From contig JAQFVV010000255.1 in the NCBI GenBank assembly GCA_028023455.1, positions 744,001-808,000 on the forward strand: a DNA stretch of 64,000 nt. Reading direction: 5' to 3'. Below, piece after piece: positions 46,290 through 58,645 of the stretch; position 1 is the stretch's first letter; the number at the start of each line of letters is the position of its first letter. The DNA is from Epiperipatus broadwayi (lineage: Eukaryota > Onychophora > Udeonychophora > Euonychophora > Peripatidae). Below the pieces are notes generated by a model. The model saw nothing but the letters and a program-made list of their open reading frames with translations. It was not told the origin of the DNA and searched no databases. The translations under genes were made by a program, and so were the position numbers.

Positions 46290-47306
46290 TGAATGGTATA
46301 TATATATATTCACATAACAAAATCTAGAGCCAAGGCAAAATTCATCAAACCTAATTGAGATGAGATGATGAGATCTTGAATCTGACCAAACTTCAATTCA
46401 TTTACCAGTGACCCATGATTTAACACCTTATGAATGAGATTTTTGAAATACACTCAGTCTTAATTTCTTCAATGAGCTAGCTCTGAACATAGAGAAGCAG
46501 AGAAATTAACAGTACTAAAAGTTTAAATAGACTACTTACATGCTAATTTAATTAGCTAACATAATGTATATTATTCATATAACAATATTAAAGAAATGTG
46601 GGTAATTTGGAGTTGGATTGCGAGTAAACAAGCATAAAACATTTTTTAAATTTTAAATAGATTTATTAAAACAATTAAATAATGCAATAAACAGGTGATA
46701 TTAGGTGTCCAGTGTTATTACATATAATTAACGCATGCAGGCGCTACATAGATGATGAAATTATTAACACAGCATTCTCATCCTGAACATTTTGACTGAA
46801 TTTATATATGTGTTATGTTGTCAATAAGTCATGTCTACTGTATTCTAATATGCCAAACTATTCTTTGCTTGGTTTGCTAATGTTATAAGTTAAAACTCTA
46901 GTCAAAGTGACTGGTATATGCAGTATTAACCTGGTAACCCAGAATATGGTTTCAGACTAATTCTGAAGTGCTAATTATAAGGAGGAAAAGAACTTTTTAG
47001 GGTTGCATCTATAAACTATTGCACTAAAACAAAACTAGAAATAAGGTCATGGTGTGAGTGAGTAATTGTTTGTGGATTTCAGCATTGAATGCTTGGTGCC
47101 TTAAATCCAAATGGCTTCCTAGTATAATAAGAACATATTTAGTTCAGGAAAATCATGGTCTGGACCCTCACGATCCAGTTTTAAAAGATGCCATATCTGA
47201 ACTGTGTGGATGGGAGTGGCTGCCACTGCAAACCCAACAGAAAGACATAGCAAGATGTTAATGCACCAATGGGTGCTTAGTAAAGACATACTCACAATGC
47301 ATATGT

Positions 47307-47307
<1 letters not shown>
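46290..47307 (-). repeat. 1-kb repeat, copy A (possible LTR)
   Basis: Shares its full length with 52500-53365 in the same orientation: TGAGATGAGATGA, GATTTATTAAAACAATTAAAT, AGAAATAAGGTCA, GCACCAATGGGTGCTTAGTA. Identity is roughly four bases in five by eye. Read on the minus strand it would start TTGTGAG. Together with copy B it brackets a gag relic. It is AT-rich and has no ORF of note. Confidence 0.7.

Positions 47308-47308
<1 letters not shown>

Positions 47309-47374
<66 letters not shown>
47309..47374. repeat. (AT)n microsatellite
   Basis: Pure AT tract next to repeat copy A. Confidence 0.95.
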
Positions 47375-47376
<2 letters not shown>

Positions 47377-48947
47377 AATTATCTGCACCTGAACAGATAG
47401 TTTCTATCTTTTAAATTAACAATCCAGTTTCTAGACTAGCATAATAATCATGCTAAGCAAAAGGACTAATTAAATTATGAATCTAGTTCATACACTGAAT
47501 TTGTGTGTGTGTGGGTGTATATACACATATAATCACAATTAAATTAGGAAGGAGAAAGTATACTTAATGGGCTTAACAATATTAACAATATATTTTTAAT
47601 ATCATCCTTAGCTAGCATATTAATTCTAACTAACAGATAAATCATTAAGTTTTAACAACTTGTCATGCAAATCTTAATGAACTATAGTATAAATAAAATA
47701 ATGATAACCATGAGTGTGTAGTGATCGGTTGTTATCTATCAGAATAAGATTATGAAATAGTAATTATCTCTGCTAAGTAGTATTCTTAAACATTTAGATG
47801 GAGAATTTAATAATGGCATCTTCTTAAAAGTTTACTAAAATAAAATATTAACTGCATCAAAATATTGGCATACCTTAACATGTAAATGGAAATAAAATAA
47901 TTAGAACAATAAATGTATGCATGACCACTGTATTAAGAATTCAAATAATAACTCATTATAGTTATTTAGATTAAAGAAATTCAAAATTCAGGCAAGATTA
48001 TACAAATTCCTTTATGACTGATTAATTTATGAGAGTTTTAAAAAGCAAGATTGAATGTTCATTAGATTAAATAAGCTAGCTTAGCATTTAAATTACAATT
48101 AAAGATTAATTTGTAGAGCTCTGCAGTTTATGAAGAAATATTACTGATCTTCTCTAGTTTGGACTTCAAGCATTTGAATGTAGACATAGTGGCACTCTGC
48201 TGGACAGGTTGCTTGGTGATGGTGTCTTCTTTCAACAGCAGGTTGTGGCTGGAAACTTTCCACCCCAGTCATGGTAGTCATGCACCATTATAACATGTAG
48301 GGTGATGTTTGAGATGATTGTTGTTCTGCAGGAAAAATGGAAAATCAATGGCCTTCTGCTGGCAACATATGTAATTTTACAGAGTAAGCTTTTGAGTGCC
48401 AAAAATATAGAGTATTTATACAAATTCTGAAATCCTATATTATTTTTGTCAAAAGGTGGATTCATAGCAGGTGAATCAATTACTACTTGTTTGCTATTTC
48501 ATTTTTAATTTGTAAAATTGACTTAACTGTTGTTTAAAATTTTAACTCGGGTGTTTTTAATTTGACGTAGCCACCTTGATTCCCTTTGGAATCTGCAATA
48601 GTGACAGTTTAGTAAATTTTGTTTATTTACAAAGTTATATATTTTAAAAATATTATTGTGAAAAATATAGATTTAGAAGCTTAGCCTACATGTTATTTTA
48701 AATAGCTTTGTGGTAGCATAATTTTTTATTTACTACATTTTAATTTTAATTTAGCAACTCTTTTCAATAACATTCTCTTATTTATGTATCTTGATAAAAC
48801 TAATAAATTGACTTCTTTTGACAGAATAAATCTAGAATCAAAAATATCTAAATCATAAATATAAACACATCATAATATATGTATAACCTGATGATATATT
48901 AGTCTTTTACTCACATATATATGCATGCTGGTATGTATTCGGGCCGA

Positions 48948-49004
<57 letters not shown>

Positions 49005-49425
49005 CATGTTTATGCTTATATACATGTACTCAGAAGATTCATATCTAGTTATGGGGTAAAATGGGTGAAACATATAGTATGCTAGGAATATATGATTTCA
49101 TATCCCCAAACTTTAAAAAAAATAAAAGAGAAAAAAAATGAATTCATTTATGATCAATATCAATCGACCTGCCATCATAAATTTAATCAACATAGATAAA
49201 TTTAAAATTCAAATTTTATCTTGCCTGGCTAATTTTACCTATCTTAAAAATCATAGTATTGAAATTAAACCCATCACTATGATTATTATACATATGGTTT
49301 TAATTATTATTCAAAACACTAAATGGTAAATATATATATATATGAGTACAGAAAAAAACTTATACATACAGAAAAATTAATATTCGAACTGAATATAAGT
49401 CATATTACTATTATTGAATAAATAT
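47375..49425. other. no gene seen
   Basis: AT-rich, with a (AT)n tract at 48950-49000. The less AT-rich stretch at 48170-48400 has no recognisable product. Confidence 0.5.
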
Positions 49426-49429
49426 ATTT

Positions 49430-51300
49430 GGGGAGGGGTAGGTCCATAAATGATTTATATCATTGTGCTTAAGTCAGATCTGGGGTCTATCCTTAAATAG
49501 CTTTAACTTGCAGGCATTACTTGTCCCTATTAAGGTTCTTCTGTTGTCCTTACTCATTCTTTGCCTAAAGTTTGGTCATCACTGCTGAGCTGGTAGTATC
49601 TTTGTGGTCACGGGTTTTGCACCCAGGGTCTCTGGAGCTCTGAAAATTCAACTCCTCACATATTCTCCAAAGATTCCTGATAAAAATGAGTGGAATTGAC
49701 TGTGTCCAGGAACATCACCATTTTCTATAACATTTGAAGGCATATTCCATTAGATCATGAGAATTACCTGGGTATCTGTGGAAAAAAAGGTAGTTATTGA
49801 TTGGACCCAAGTGGCCTGCCTAAGGAAGAACCACATATGTATTTTTTGTGGGATTGATGTGCAAGATTTATGCATGATGGTGTGGTAAATCAGGTTTTGA
49901 TGTTTCTCACTCCAAAAACTTCTGAATAAGGCAGAACAGTAATTGTTGAAGGTAGGGAGTTTCTCTGACTGGCAATCCTACCATGACTTAACATGTCCTG
50001 ATAGGTGGTGGACTACAAAAGTAATTTGGTCTGAGGGTCTGACCTGTAGAAACAACACAACTTCCATAAGCTGCCTACATGTGCCTTCAGACTCTCCCTA
50101 ATGTTTCCTTTAAAAATCCTGACTTGGGAGAATTTGAACCCCTGGGCTTGAGTATTCCCTAGCATATAATGATTCTAACTCCTCTCTTAGGTTGCTGATC
50201 CTAATTTTCCACATATTGTCATTTTCATTATCATCGGTCTGAAGTTTCTGTAAAGTGTTATCCTTCTCTGCATTTATTTTCCTTGCCCACTTTTTTAATT
50301 GCTTGATGCTAATGATCATCTAAGTAATTGCATCCTTTATGAATGTTCAATGTCCCTTGACTATCCTGGATGATTTCCAATTCTTCTTTTAAGGTCAGTA
50401 TACTTTTGGTAGTATGACTGAGATTTGTACCCATGAGCTCTAATACTTTCTGGTCCATTTCAGCATTTACTTTGCCCCTAGCTTCTAGCCCTGCAACTAA
50501 GTCTAATACTTTATGGCTCCTAGCCTCAATCTCTACTATGTTCTCAGCCTCTAGTGTCTTTTGTAAGTCTAAGGTTCTCTGGTGGTCGCTAGTCTCAAAT
50601 TTCTTTTCCATCCCCTGGTCTCTGTCTTCTAGGGTCACTTTGATTTTTTGGGGTCTCTAGTTTCCAATATTTTCTCCATCACTTGGTCCCTAGCTTTTCA
50701 TTCTGTCCTCAGTATTAAAATATTTTGTTTGATCCTAACCTCCATATCCCAAAGGTTTTGCTGTATCTTAGTTTCCAATCTTTCTTCCATTATCTAACAG
50801 ATTCTGTTTGTTTCTCACTCCAATTTCCAGCATTTTCTGTTGTCCTTTGGTTTCTAATCTCTCTTCTATATTTAAAAGATATTGTTTATTTCTAGCCTCT
50901 GCTTCCAACATATTTTGTTGTACTTTGCTTTCTAATCTCACTTCTATCTTGAGAATACTTCACTTGTCCCTTGCCTTCATATCTAAGATATCTTGAAAAC
51001 TTTGGTTTCTAATCTCTCCTCCATATCAATGATGTTTTGCTGTTTTTGAGTTTATAATATCTTTTCCATATCTAAAGTACTTTGTTTGTTTCTAAGCTCC
51101 AGATCTAATATATTTTACCATACTTTGGTTTTTAACCTCACTTCTATTTCTAAAATGTTTTGTTGTACTTTGGTTTTTAACTGATATTTTGCTGTACTTT
51201 AGTTTCTAACCTCTTCTCCATACCTAATATATTCTGATTCATCTCCTTCATTTTCTGCAAGATCATGGCCAAAATCCCATTATCTCCCATTGCTTCTTCC
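49430..51300 (-). pseudogene. LTR-retrotransposon gag relic with repeated coiled-coil N-terminus
   Basis: Read on the minus strand, 51300 to about 50110 encodes glutamate/lysine-rich, heptad-like sequence with a repeat of roughly 20-25 residues around LETKVQQNILEIE and RNKQNIL, followed by frames 50309-50638 (ENIVEIEARSHKVLDLVAGL) and 50110-50319 (LKKWARKINAEKDN). Downstream, at about 49840-50040, the translation ITFVVHHLSGHVKSW, stop, then FNNYCSALFRSFWSEKHQN matches the capsid domain of Ty3-type Gag (retrotrans_gag): a helix with L-G-A-W followed by F-x-F. A stop follows the W, and other stops occur, so it is a pseudogene. No zinc knuckle or pol is visible to the left. Confidence 0.72.
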
Positions 51301-51709
51301 ACCGACTCTGCTCCATGAAATCCTTTTAGTGGTTCTATAATATGCATTGCTTTTTCTATTGTTCTGATACACCTCTTGCCACTATCCCTACAAAAATGGT
51401 TTTCTCATTTTCTTTCTTTAGTCTGCTACATATTATGTCAATCTATCTTATCCTATTGTCTTACCTTTCTTTAACTAGTGCACCTAAATATATGCCTAGT
51501 ACTTTAAATCTTTATATATAAAAATTTTACATGCAATTAATATTAAAAAAGATTACTGACATGCCTTTCCTATTTTTTTAATTCAAAGCCAACCTCAAAA
51601 AAAATTGTCAAGTTCTAACAAAATTTTGATTTGAAGTACGCACACATATGTATAAATCTTGCCTGATTTGCTTCACTACTCACATCCAATCCAAATAAAA
51701 ATCAAATTT

Positions 51710-51845
51710 TATCATCAGGGTTAGGAAAGCCTTAAAAAGAAGGGATCCATCATTTTATAACTTAAAAATATATATTTTATTTTATCATCAGGGTTAGGAA
51801 AGCCTTAAAAAGAAGAGACTCATCATTTTTTAACTTAAAAAAATA
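51710..51845. repeat. tandem duplication of about 70 bp
   Basis: TTTATCATCAGGGTTAGGAA with the following AAGCCTTAAAAAGAAG occurs twice, at 51710 and 51781. Confidence 0.9.
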
Positions 51846-52049
51846 TATGAGGATAGCTCTAAACTTGTTCAAGTCATCCTCAGGCACCAGTCATCAGCAG
51901 GTAAGAGAATATATGATATATCTTGTAATTTTAAATCAATATGCATTATAGAATAAATGTAGAAAACCTATGAAATTATGCAGTAGAATTTGATATTTTT
52001 CTAGATATATATTTCACTAAAAGCATGTTATGCTAAGGACAAGTTTAAA

Positions 52050-52500
52050 ATTTTAAAAGACAAATAAAATGGAGTCTCACAAAAAAATTTTTTACACATT
52101 TAAAAATAATTCAAGATGTAGGCAACTAATTTCATAGCTACTGTTGGTGTGTTATAATCCAAAAAAATTCACATATATATTTTTATCATGCTGGTACACT
52201 ACACCTTGAGAAAAAATAGAACCTGTTTAGAGCTATAGAAATAATCTATCTTCCACATTGCATCATTCATAATCAGGGGAAAAAATTACATACATATAAA
52301 ATTATTGCTCACCAACACAGCATATAATATAATCTCCTCAGGGTTATGGAGAACATTGTGGCCATAATTGGGAAAAAAATCTATATATGTAATATTGCAC
52401 TGTGATGTACAGCCTGTTCAGGATTATGGAGAAACAATTCATGCCATCATGTTGGCATGCCATAATCAGGGGGGGGGAATTAACCTGTGTAACAATCATA
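52050..52500. repeat. degenerate minisatellite, unit about 95-115 bp, four units
   Basis: ATAATC followed by a purine run and ATT/ATATAT recurs near 52154, 52269, 52363 and 52463, with CTGTTCAGG/CCTCAGGG and TATGGAGAA blocks in between. It lies between the gag relic and repeat copy B. Confidence 0.65.
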
Positions 52501-53365
52501 TTTGTATATTCACATAATAAAATCCAGAGTCCAGACAAAATACACCAAAGCTGGTTGAGATGAGATGACGAGAACTTGAATCTGATCAAACTTCAACTCA
52601 TTTTCCAGTTCTCCATGATTTAACATTTCTGAAGTTATATCTATTTCAATTTCTTCATTGAAACATGAGACTCAGCAGAATTAATAGATTAACTAAATAG
52701 ACTACTTACATTTAATTAACTAACGTAATGCATATTATGCATATAACAATATTAAAGGGATTTGAGTAATTTGGGATTGGATTGTGAGTAAACAAGTGTG
52801 AAACATTTTATAATTTTAAATAGATTTATTAAAACAATTAAATAATCCAACAAACATCTTGAAAATCTTAACTGGATTTATATATGTGTTATGCAGTCAA
52901 TAAATTATGCCTAATATATTCTCATATGTCAAACTAGTCTTTGCTTGTTTTGCTAATGTTATAAGGTAAAACTCTTGTCAAGGTGACTGCTATATATAAT
53001 GTTAATATGGAGTCTTAAAAATATTAACCGATGAGCAATTAAACAAGCTAATTATGAGAAGGAAAAGAACTGGTTACTTTTAGGATTGCTTTTATAGACT
53101 ATGGTGCTAAACCAAATAAGAAATAAGGTCACAGTGTGAGTGAGTAATTGCTCACAGGCTTCAGCATCAAATGCTCAGTGCCCTAATATTGAACAGCTTG
53201 TTTAATATAGGTTTTAAACATGTTCTGAACCCTCATGTTTTAGTTTTAAAATATGCTATATATAAACTGTGTGAATAGGAGTGGATGCCATCACAAACCT
53301 GTCAGAAAGACATAGTAAGACATTTATGCACCAATGGGTGCTTAGTAAAGACTCACTCACAATTT
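52500..53365 (-). repeat. 1-kb repeat, copy B (possible LTR)
   Basis: Second copy of the repeat at 46.3 kb, slightly shorter owing to deletions. If both are LTRs of one minus-sense element, this would be the 5' LTR with the gag relic downstream. Confidence 0.7.
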
Positions 53366-53650
53366 GAGTTTTTATGATTAAATATAAAAAAGTTTTAATA
53401 TTTTTTTTGCTTACTTTTTTAATTATATTTATATTTTTTTTACATCTCCTCTTCCCCAAAAAACAATAGTCTAATGATTATACAAATCCAATCATACATA
53501 GGGACATAATAAGAAATGGAGGAAACACTAATAATAATAATAATTAAGTAATTTACAAAAAGAAGGCTATGATAATTATAAATAAGTTGTTTGAACACAA
53601 TTCAAATTGGTAAAATTTAAAATCCAAGAGTTTTTATATATATACATCAA
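53366..53650. other. no gene seen
   Basis: AT-rich; short (TAA)n tract near 53530. Confidence 0.5.
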
Positions 53651-53722
53651 AGCATTACCGGGAAGCGAACCCAGACCAGCAGCTTGGAAGGCAGCTATGC
53701 TAACCACTAGGCCACCAATTCT
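53651..53722 (-). repeat. tRNA-Gly(TCC)-derived sequence, SINE head or tRNA pseudogene
   Basis: Minus strand: TGGCCTAGTGGTTAGCATAG (A box and D arm), anticodon loop CTTCCAA with TCC, T arm TGGG-TTCGCTT-CCCG. The acceptor strands no longer pair (GAATTGG against TAATGCT), so a working tRNA is unlikely. Confidence 0.7.
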
Positions 53723-53934
53723 TGACACAAGAGTTTGCTTATTTTTTTTCTTTTTTGGAAGTTTTACTGGAGAAAATATACATTTTTGTTGTAAGGAGTC
53801 AGAAAATTTCTATTTACATTAGCTTTGTCATTCCTAAAGGATATATGCATTTTTCTGTTAGAATTAGATCTTGTATAAAGACTGACATAGAAATTGAAGA
53901 AAGAGGAAGAGCTGCTCTGGTTTTAATATTGTAG

Positions 53935-54965
53935 ACAAATTGAGAGGTGGAATTAAAAATTTTAATTATTTTTTTAAAAAGAAAATTTAAATAATTTTAT
54001 GTATTGAAAGATAGTGTCATGAAATCAGAATCAATAGTTGTTCAAATATATAATGGCTGACAAGCACCCAAAAAATACTTTTTAACCTAGGACTTAGTAA
54101 GCAAATCAATGGTCAAGTATCACATACATCATAAATATAATTATTTTCTAAGGAGAGATGTATAAATGTCATGTTATATGTGATCTTGACATCTTAATCA
54201 AATAGTTAATAATAGGACACAAGAGAAGAAATTGTGCTAGCTTATACCCAATGTCAAATAACTTTCAACAATAAAGATTTGTTAGATCTTATATTGGAAC
54301 TGAACAAATTAATGCCATAATGTCTGTGCTTATTTGTATCAAAAATGAAATATGTCAACATTGACATGGAATAACTTCAACCATAAAATTATTAATAAAA
54401 ATCAAATAGTAGAGTGGTAATGATCTTTCGGCAAAAAAATGTATTAGAAGAAAATAATGACTCCATCTCTATATGTCTGAAAATGTCTTAAAATTTATAA
54501 CACCATTTTTTTAAAAATAAAAGTTGTTACTTCCTCCCTCCACTTGTTATCGGAATTTAAATGATTAAAAATGGTAAACATGAAAAATTTAAATATCATA
54601 AGAATATGAAGGCATTATAAGATATAGTAAACAAAAAGTTGGTAATGATCTGATTGGAAAGTAAACAGACAGCAATAGAGAGTTTGTGAATAAAATTAAT
54701 TGAAAAGATGGTTGTTATATTTTGGGGGGAAATGATGTTAACATTTAAGTGTTTTAGGTGTTGATACACTAAAAATTACATTTAATGAATGAAAAAATAT
54801 TAATTTTCATGGTATTAGGCAATAACCTCAATGCATAAAACTATCACTAGATAGTAACTGTCACTAATACATAAACTGGTCAATTCCACACTGTGATTGA
54901 TTTCATTATTGCAGTATACATAAGTATATTAATATATTAATTACCAATAAACATATTTGATATAA
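53935..54965. other. no gene seen
   Basis: AT-rich without recognisable features. Confidence 0.5.
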
Positions 54966-54969
54966 AGAA

Positions 54970-55705
54970 TGGAATAAACCTCTGATCATGCACTTTTTTA
55001 CAAATTTAAATGCATTCACTCATAAGCATCAGTTTAAAAAGCATAAGTGGGAAATTTATGCCTTTTAAATTGATGCTTATGGGTGAGAGAGTGTAAATTT
55101 GTAAAAATCACATGACCATAGGTCTATTCTCTTTTTTATATTACATATATAGACCAGCATTATTTAAATAGACTATTTGTCACAGTAAAATTAAAATTTA
55201 ATATTTATTTCTAATTATGAGTGGGTGAAAACAAAATTCTGTCTCTCCCTGCTATAGAATGAATAAGTTTGTACAATTCACTTATTAGAACTCTGATTTC
55301 AGCATGATGAGCAAATTTTGGCTTATATGACAATAACATGACAAAAAAAATCAAGTCAGATGTCACATGACTTAATAAGCTTGTATTTACAAATGTTATA
55401 TATAGAACTCATAAAATAAGCTCTTAACAAGCTTTGAGAATATCCTCAACCCCAGACTGTTTTCTGCTTCTGGCATTGTTAAGAGCTTATTTTGCAAGCT
55501 CTACATAACAATAACATCTAAATGCAAATGGTCCACTTATGCTTTTTAAATTAATGCATATGATTTTAGTGTATGTAAATTTATAAAAAGTCCATGTCTG
55601 GATGTTTATTCCTTAGTCCATGTCTGGATGTTTATTCCTTCTTCATATTGCATACATAGTCAAATGTTGTATAAATAGATTATTTTTATAATAAAAACAT
55701 ATTGT
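54970..55705. mobile_element. composite repeat related to HHR-A: inverted partial unit plus direct units
   Basis: ACAAATTTAAATGCATTCAC to CATAAGCATC (about 54999-55030) is inverted at 55068-55105. The unit from about 55060 to 55200 recurs in direct orientation at 55545-55705, a period near 500 bp. Between them CAAGTCAGATGTCACATGAC (55353) matches HHR-A at 1561, and GAAAACAGTCTGGGG (minus, near 55450-55466) is a relic of the HHR-A ribozyme 3' half. CATGTCTGGATGTTTATTCC is locally duplicated at 55593-55642. Confidence 0.6.
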
Positions 55706-55789
55706 AAAATATTCACACATTTTAGATTTATTACAACTAAATAATATCTACAATTGAGTGGAAAGTCTAATGGGTGGCATATTTGTTTT

Positions 55790-55965
55790 TTATTCCCTAA
55801 TCTCGGGTTTATGTCCAACTAAACTGGAATTAGAAGCACTTTATATTTATTTTAAGTAAATGTACTCTGTTTTTTTTTTCCCTAATCTCGGGTTTATGTC
55901 CAACTAAACTGGAATTAGAAGCACTTTATATTTATTTTAAGTAAATGTACTCTTGTTTTTTTTTC
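55790..55965. repeat. tandem duplication of about 85 bp
   Basis: CCCTAATCTCGGGTTTATGT with the following ACTAAACTGGAATTAGAAGC block occurs at 55795 and again at 55880, virtually identical: a recent duplication. Confidence 0.93.
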
Positions 55966-56212
55966 TAAGAAATTTTATGACTTTTCTTTCAAGTACCTAG
56001 ATACCAAATAATATGGAAATTGCTTCAAATTTATTGGTTAGTGAGTTCTAACTATTCTTAATTAGAAAACAATAGAAAATTTTCATTATTTAGCATTTGA
56101 GTATTGAAGAATATTGTCTCAACATCATGCAGAAGTATGTTGGAAAAGCTATTTAAATGATGTTTTTACATATAGCAAAGAATATACTCCCACTTCTATC
56201 TAATTTCAAAAG

Positions 56213-56562
56213 TAAACAAAGGCAAAACTCTCCATACAGTAGTGCCACCCTGTGTCAACCAGGGTAATCAATGGATGCCAGAAGGCTTGTGCATAAAATC
56301 CCTATCTAGTGCCTACTCATCCAAAATCCTCAGACTAGTTTCTGGCTTGTGGCCATCATCAGTGAGGAGCCTTGGATCTGAGAGCACTGTATCTAGATCT
56401 TAGGATCTAATGCAACTCTCCAGCAGCCACAAACTAGTCTGAAAATATTGGATGAGTAGGCACTAGATAGGGATTTTATGCACAAGCCTTCTGGCATCCA
56501 TTGATTACTCTGGTTGGCATAGGGTGGCACTACTGTATGGAGAGTTTTGCCTTTGTTTACAA
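56213..56562 (-). mobile_element. HHR-C: foldback ribozyme element, about 350 bp
   Basis: Long near-perfect arms: GGCAAAACTCTCCATACAGT (56221) is mirrored by its reverse complement ending near 56552, and the arms extend outward (GTAAACAAA / TTTGTTTAC) and inward to CTACTCATCCAA, about 120 bp each. The minus-sense half carries the complete ribozyme; the plus-sense half keeps only CACAAACTAGTCTGA. Related copies are at 45.4 and 34.8 kb. Confidence 0.82.
56319..56377 (-). ncRNA. type I hammerhead ribozyme in HHR-C, intact
   Basis: Minus strand: ATCCAA, GGC, TCCTCA, CTGATGA, stem II TGGC-CACAA-GCCA, GAAA, stem III AC-TA-GT, GUC site, TGAGGA (perfect six-base pair with TCCTCA), TT, TTGGAT (pairs with ATCCAA). 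Cleavage is predicted between 56333 and 56332. All core residues are canonical. Confidence 0.92.
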
Positions 56563-58645
56563 CAATTATGTGCTAGTAAGATGGTGATCATGTGATGTTT
56601 AGTAATTTCAAAAGTCTGACTTTTAATTCACACAATATTACTTTTTTAAAAAGTAACTAATAGATGTAGGTGAAAAATATAACTATATCATTGAAAGTTA
56701 GCCTAGGGTTAAAACACTGAAGAGAAATGGCTACAATTTATTGTTTTTTATGAGTATAAATTAAAGGAATTTCATAATCAGACATTTATCAAAATGGCTT
56801 CCTGTAAAAATTTAAAATTTGTATTTTATTACATTATTTAATTTATTGTTACCCACCAACATCGCAAAAAAATCGTCTTTATTCCTTGCAGCTGAGCAAA
56901 ATATTTAAATTTCAAAATTTTAAATTTTATATTTAAAAAAAAAAAACAATTTGGATTGACATTTGAAATTCAACAATTTGTTATTTTCCATTATATATCT
57001 TGATTTTTCCTTTTTCACTAATGTATATGAGAATGTTTGTGATATTAAAATAGAAACAAAAAAAATGCTCAAAATTTTATTGCTTCTTTATTGCAATTTT
57101 TCATTTCTTTTTTTTTATCTAAACATGTAAAGAAAGTTTTGAGAACTGAAATAACAGGAATTTTAATCTATTAAATTGTCATAAATAAACACTAATGCTG
57201 TGTAACTAAAACCAGACATTTTAGCAATTTAAAGTTCTCTCATCAGAAAGAGATATTATTAATGCTGTCTTTTATTTATCATGCTTACACTTAGACATTG
57301 CTTAATAATCAAATCTAAATCTTAAAGACCCCCTCCTTCAGCTGAATATTTTTGTACACAAATCTTATCGTTTTCTAAATCTATATATTTTTATTTCTCT
57401 TGCCTCAAATAGATATAGCCACCCTCTTTACTAATTGTGGTTTTAACATATATCGTTTTATAGTCAGTGCATTGAGTATGATTAATGCAGATTATGTAGA
57501 GCTTTCTGCTATTAATATATGAGGAATTGGATACCCAATATCCAACCAATTTAATAGTTAGCTTACGTTCAATGAATGTGATATATTGAAACATGCTAGT
57601 TAGTAATAAAACTGAATATTTAAAAAATAAACTACCTTTTGCGTGAGTATATTTATTAATTATCAGATATTACATTGACTCAAAAAGGAAGAAAATTAAT
57701 ACTAATTGAATGACCTAAGCTTGGTTGTAAAAATGATCTATTTACAAAAATATCAGAGCTTTGCATAGGTTATAACCATAACACACTAACTGCTATATTA
57801 CATGAAGATCTTGTGACATTGTCATTAGTACTTGGGTCTCTAATGCTCATGACCTAAAAAGTTTCTGACTGCTTTTTCAAGATTTAACCCACAACTATCT
57901 ATCCAGGCATTCGGTATTAGTATTAATAGCTAGAGGATAAAAGTTTCTGATCACCTGTAGATAAATGGGTATCACAACACCGAATATTAAATTTAAAATA
58001 TGCTATAGGTAATGCAGCCTTAACACTTTTAATCCAGGCCATTTTTATTAAAAAAAACTATAAAAAGCATTTTATATCAAGATTGTATGAACTGTAGCTA
58101 ATATTAGACAAGTACCTGCTTAATAAATTGATCGTGAGCCGACTATGTAAAAAATGTCGGAACTTATAGAAAATTCATAAACTATTTGAAAACTTTTTAC
58201 CTTCATTACATATCTTAATATTACATCATAAGCATTGGTGAAACCACTTCAGTATGAGACCATTTACAATAAAATTACAGAAAGGCAGAATCCATGTCAG
58301 GATGAATAGAAATTCAGATGATAAAAAAAGTGCAAATTTACTTATATCTCTATAAATGCATGTAATTTATAAATCTTCAAATATTAAAACTGTATGCATT
58401 TAAAAAGTAATATTAAAATTAAAATGTTTCTGTTAAATGCTACTGAGACATTTAGCAGAAGATAAAAAGTATTTTTAAATGACAAACGGAATGTATTACT
58501 TTATGTCAATTTAAATATCCTTCTTTATTATTATTTTTGTTTATGTTATATAATTAAATAAATATGCATTAAATTTTGTTTTGTACATTCTTGGATTGGG
58601 AGTTTTATTTAACCTTCAATGACCACAATTAATATATTATACTGA
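56563..58645. other. no gene seen
   Basis: AT-rich with A and T runs; frames here show no conserved residues. Confidence 0.5.

Noticed and set aside
48170-48480. Less AT-rich stretch at 48.2-48.4 kb as an exon
   Set aside because: No conserved translation in any frame, and a GGAAAC string there lacks a matching hammerhead core.
53651-53722. Functional tRNA-Gly gene
   Set aside because: Acceptor strands do not pair and no terminator context was convincing; called tRNA-derived repeat.
57235-57265. CTGATGA on the minus strand near 57.24 kb as a hammerhead
   Set aside because: No GAAA with a pairable stem II follows; likewise the CTGATGA near 18195 (minus).
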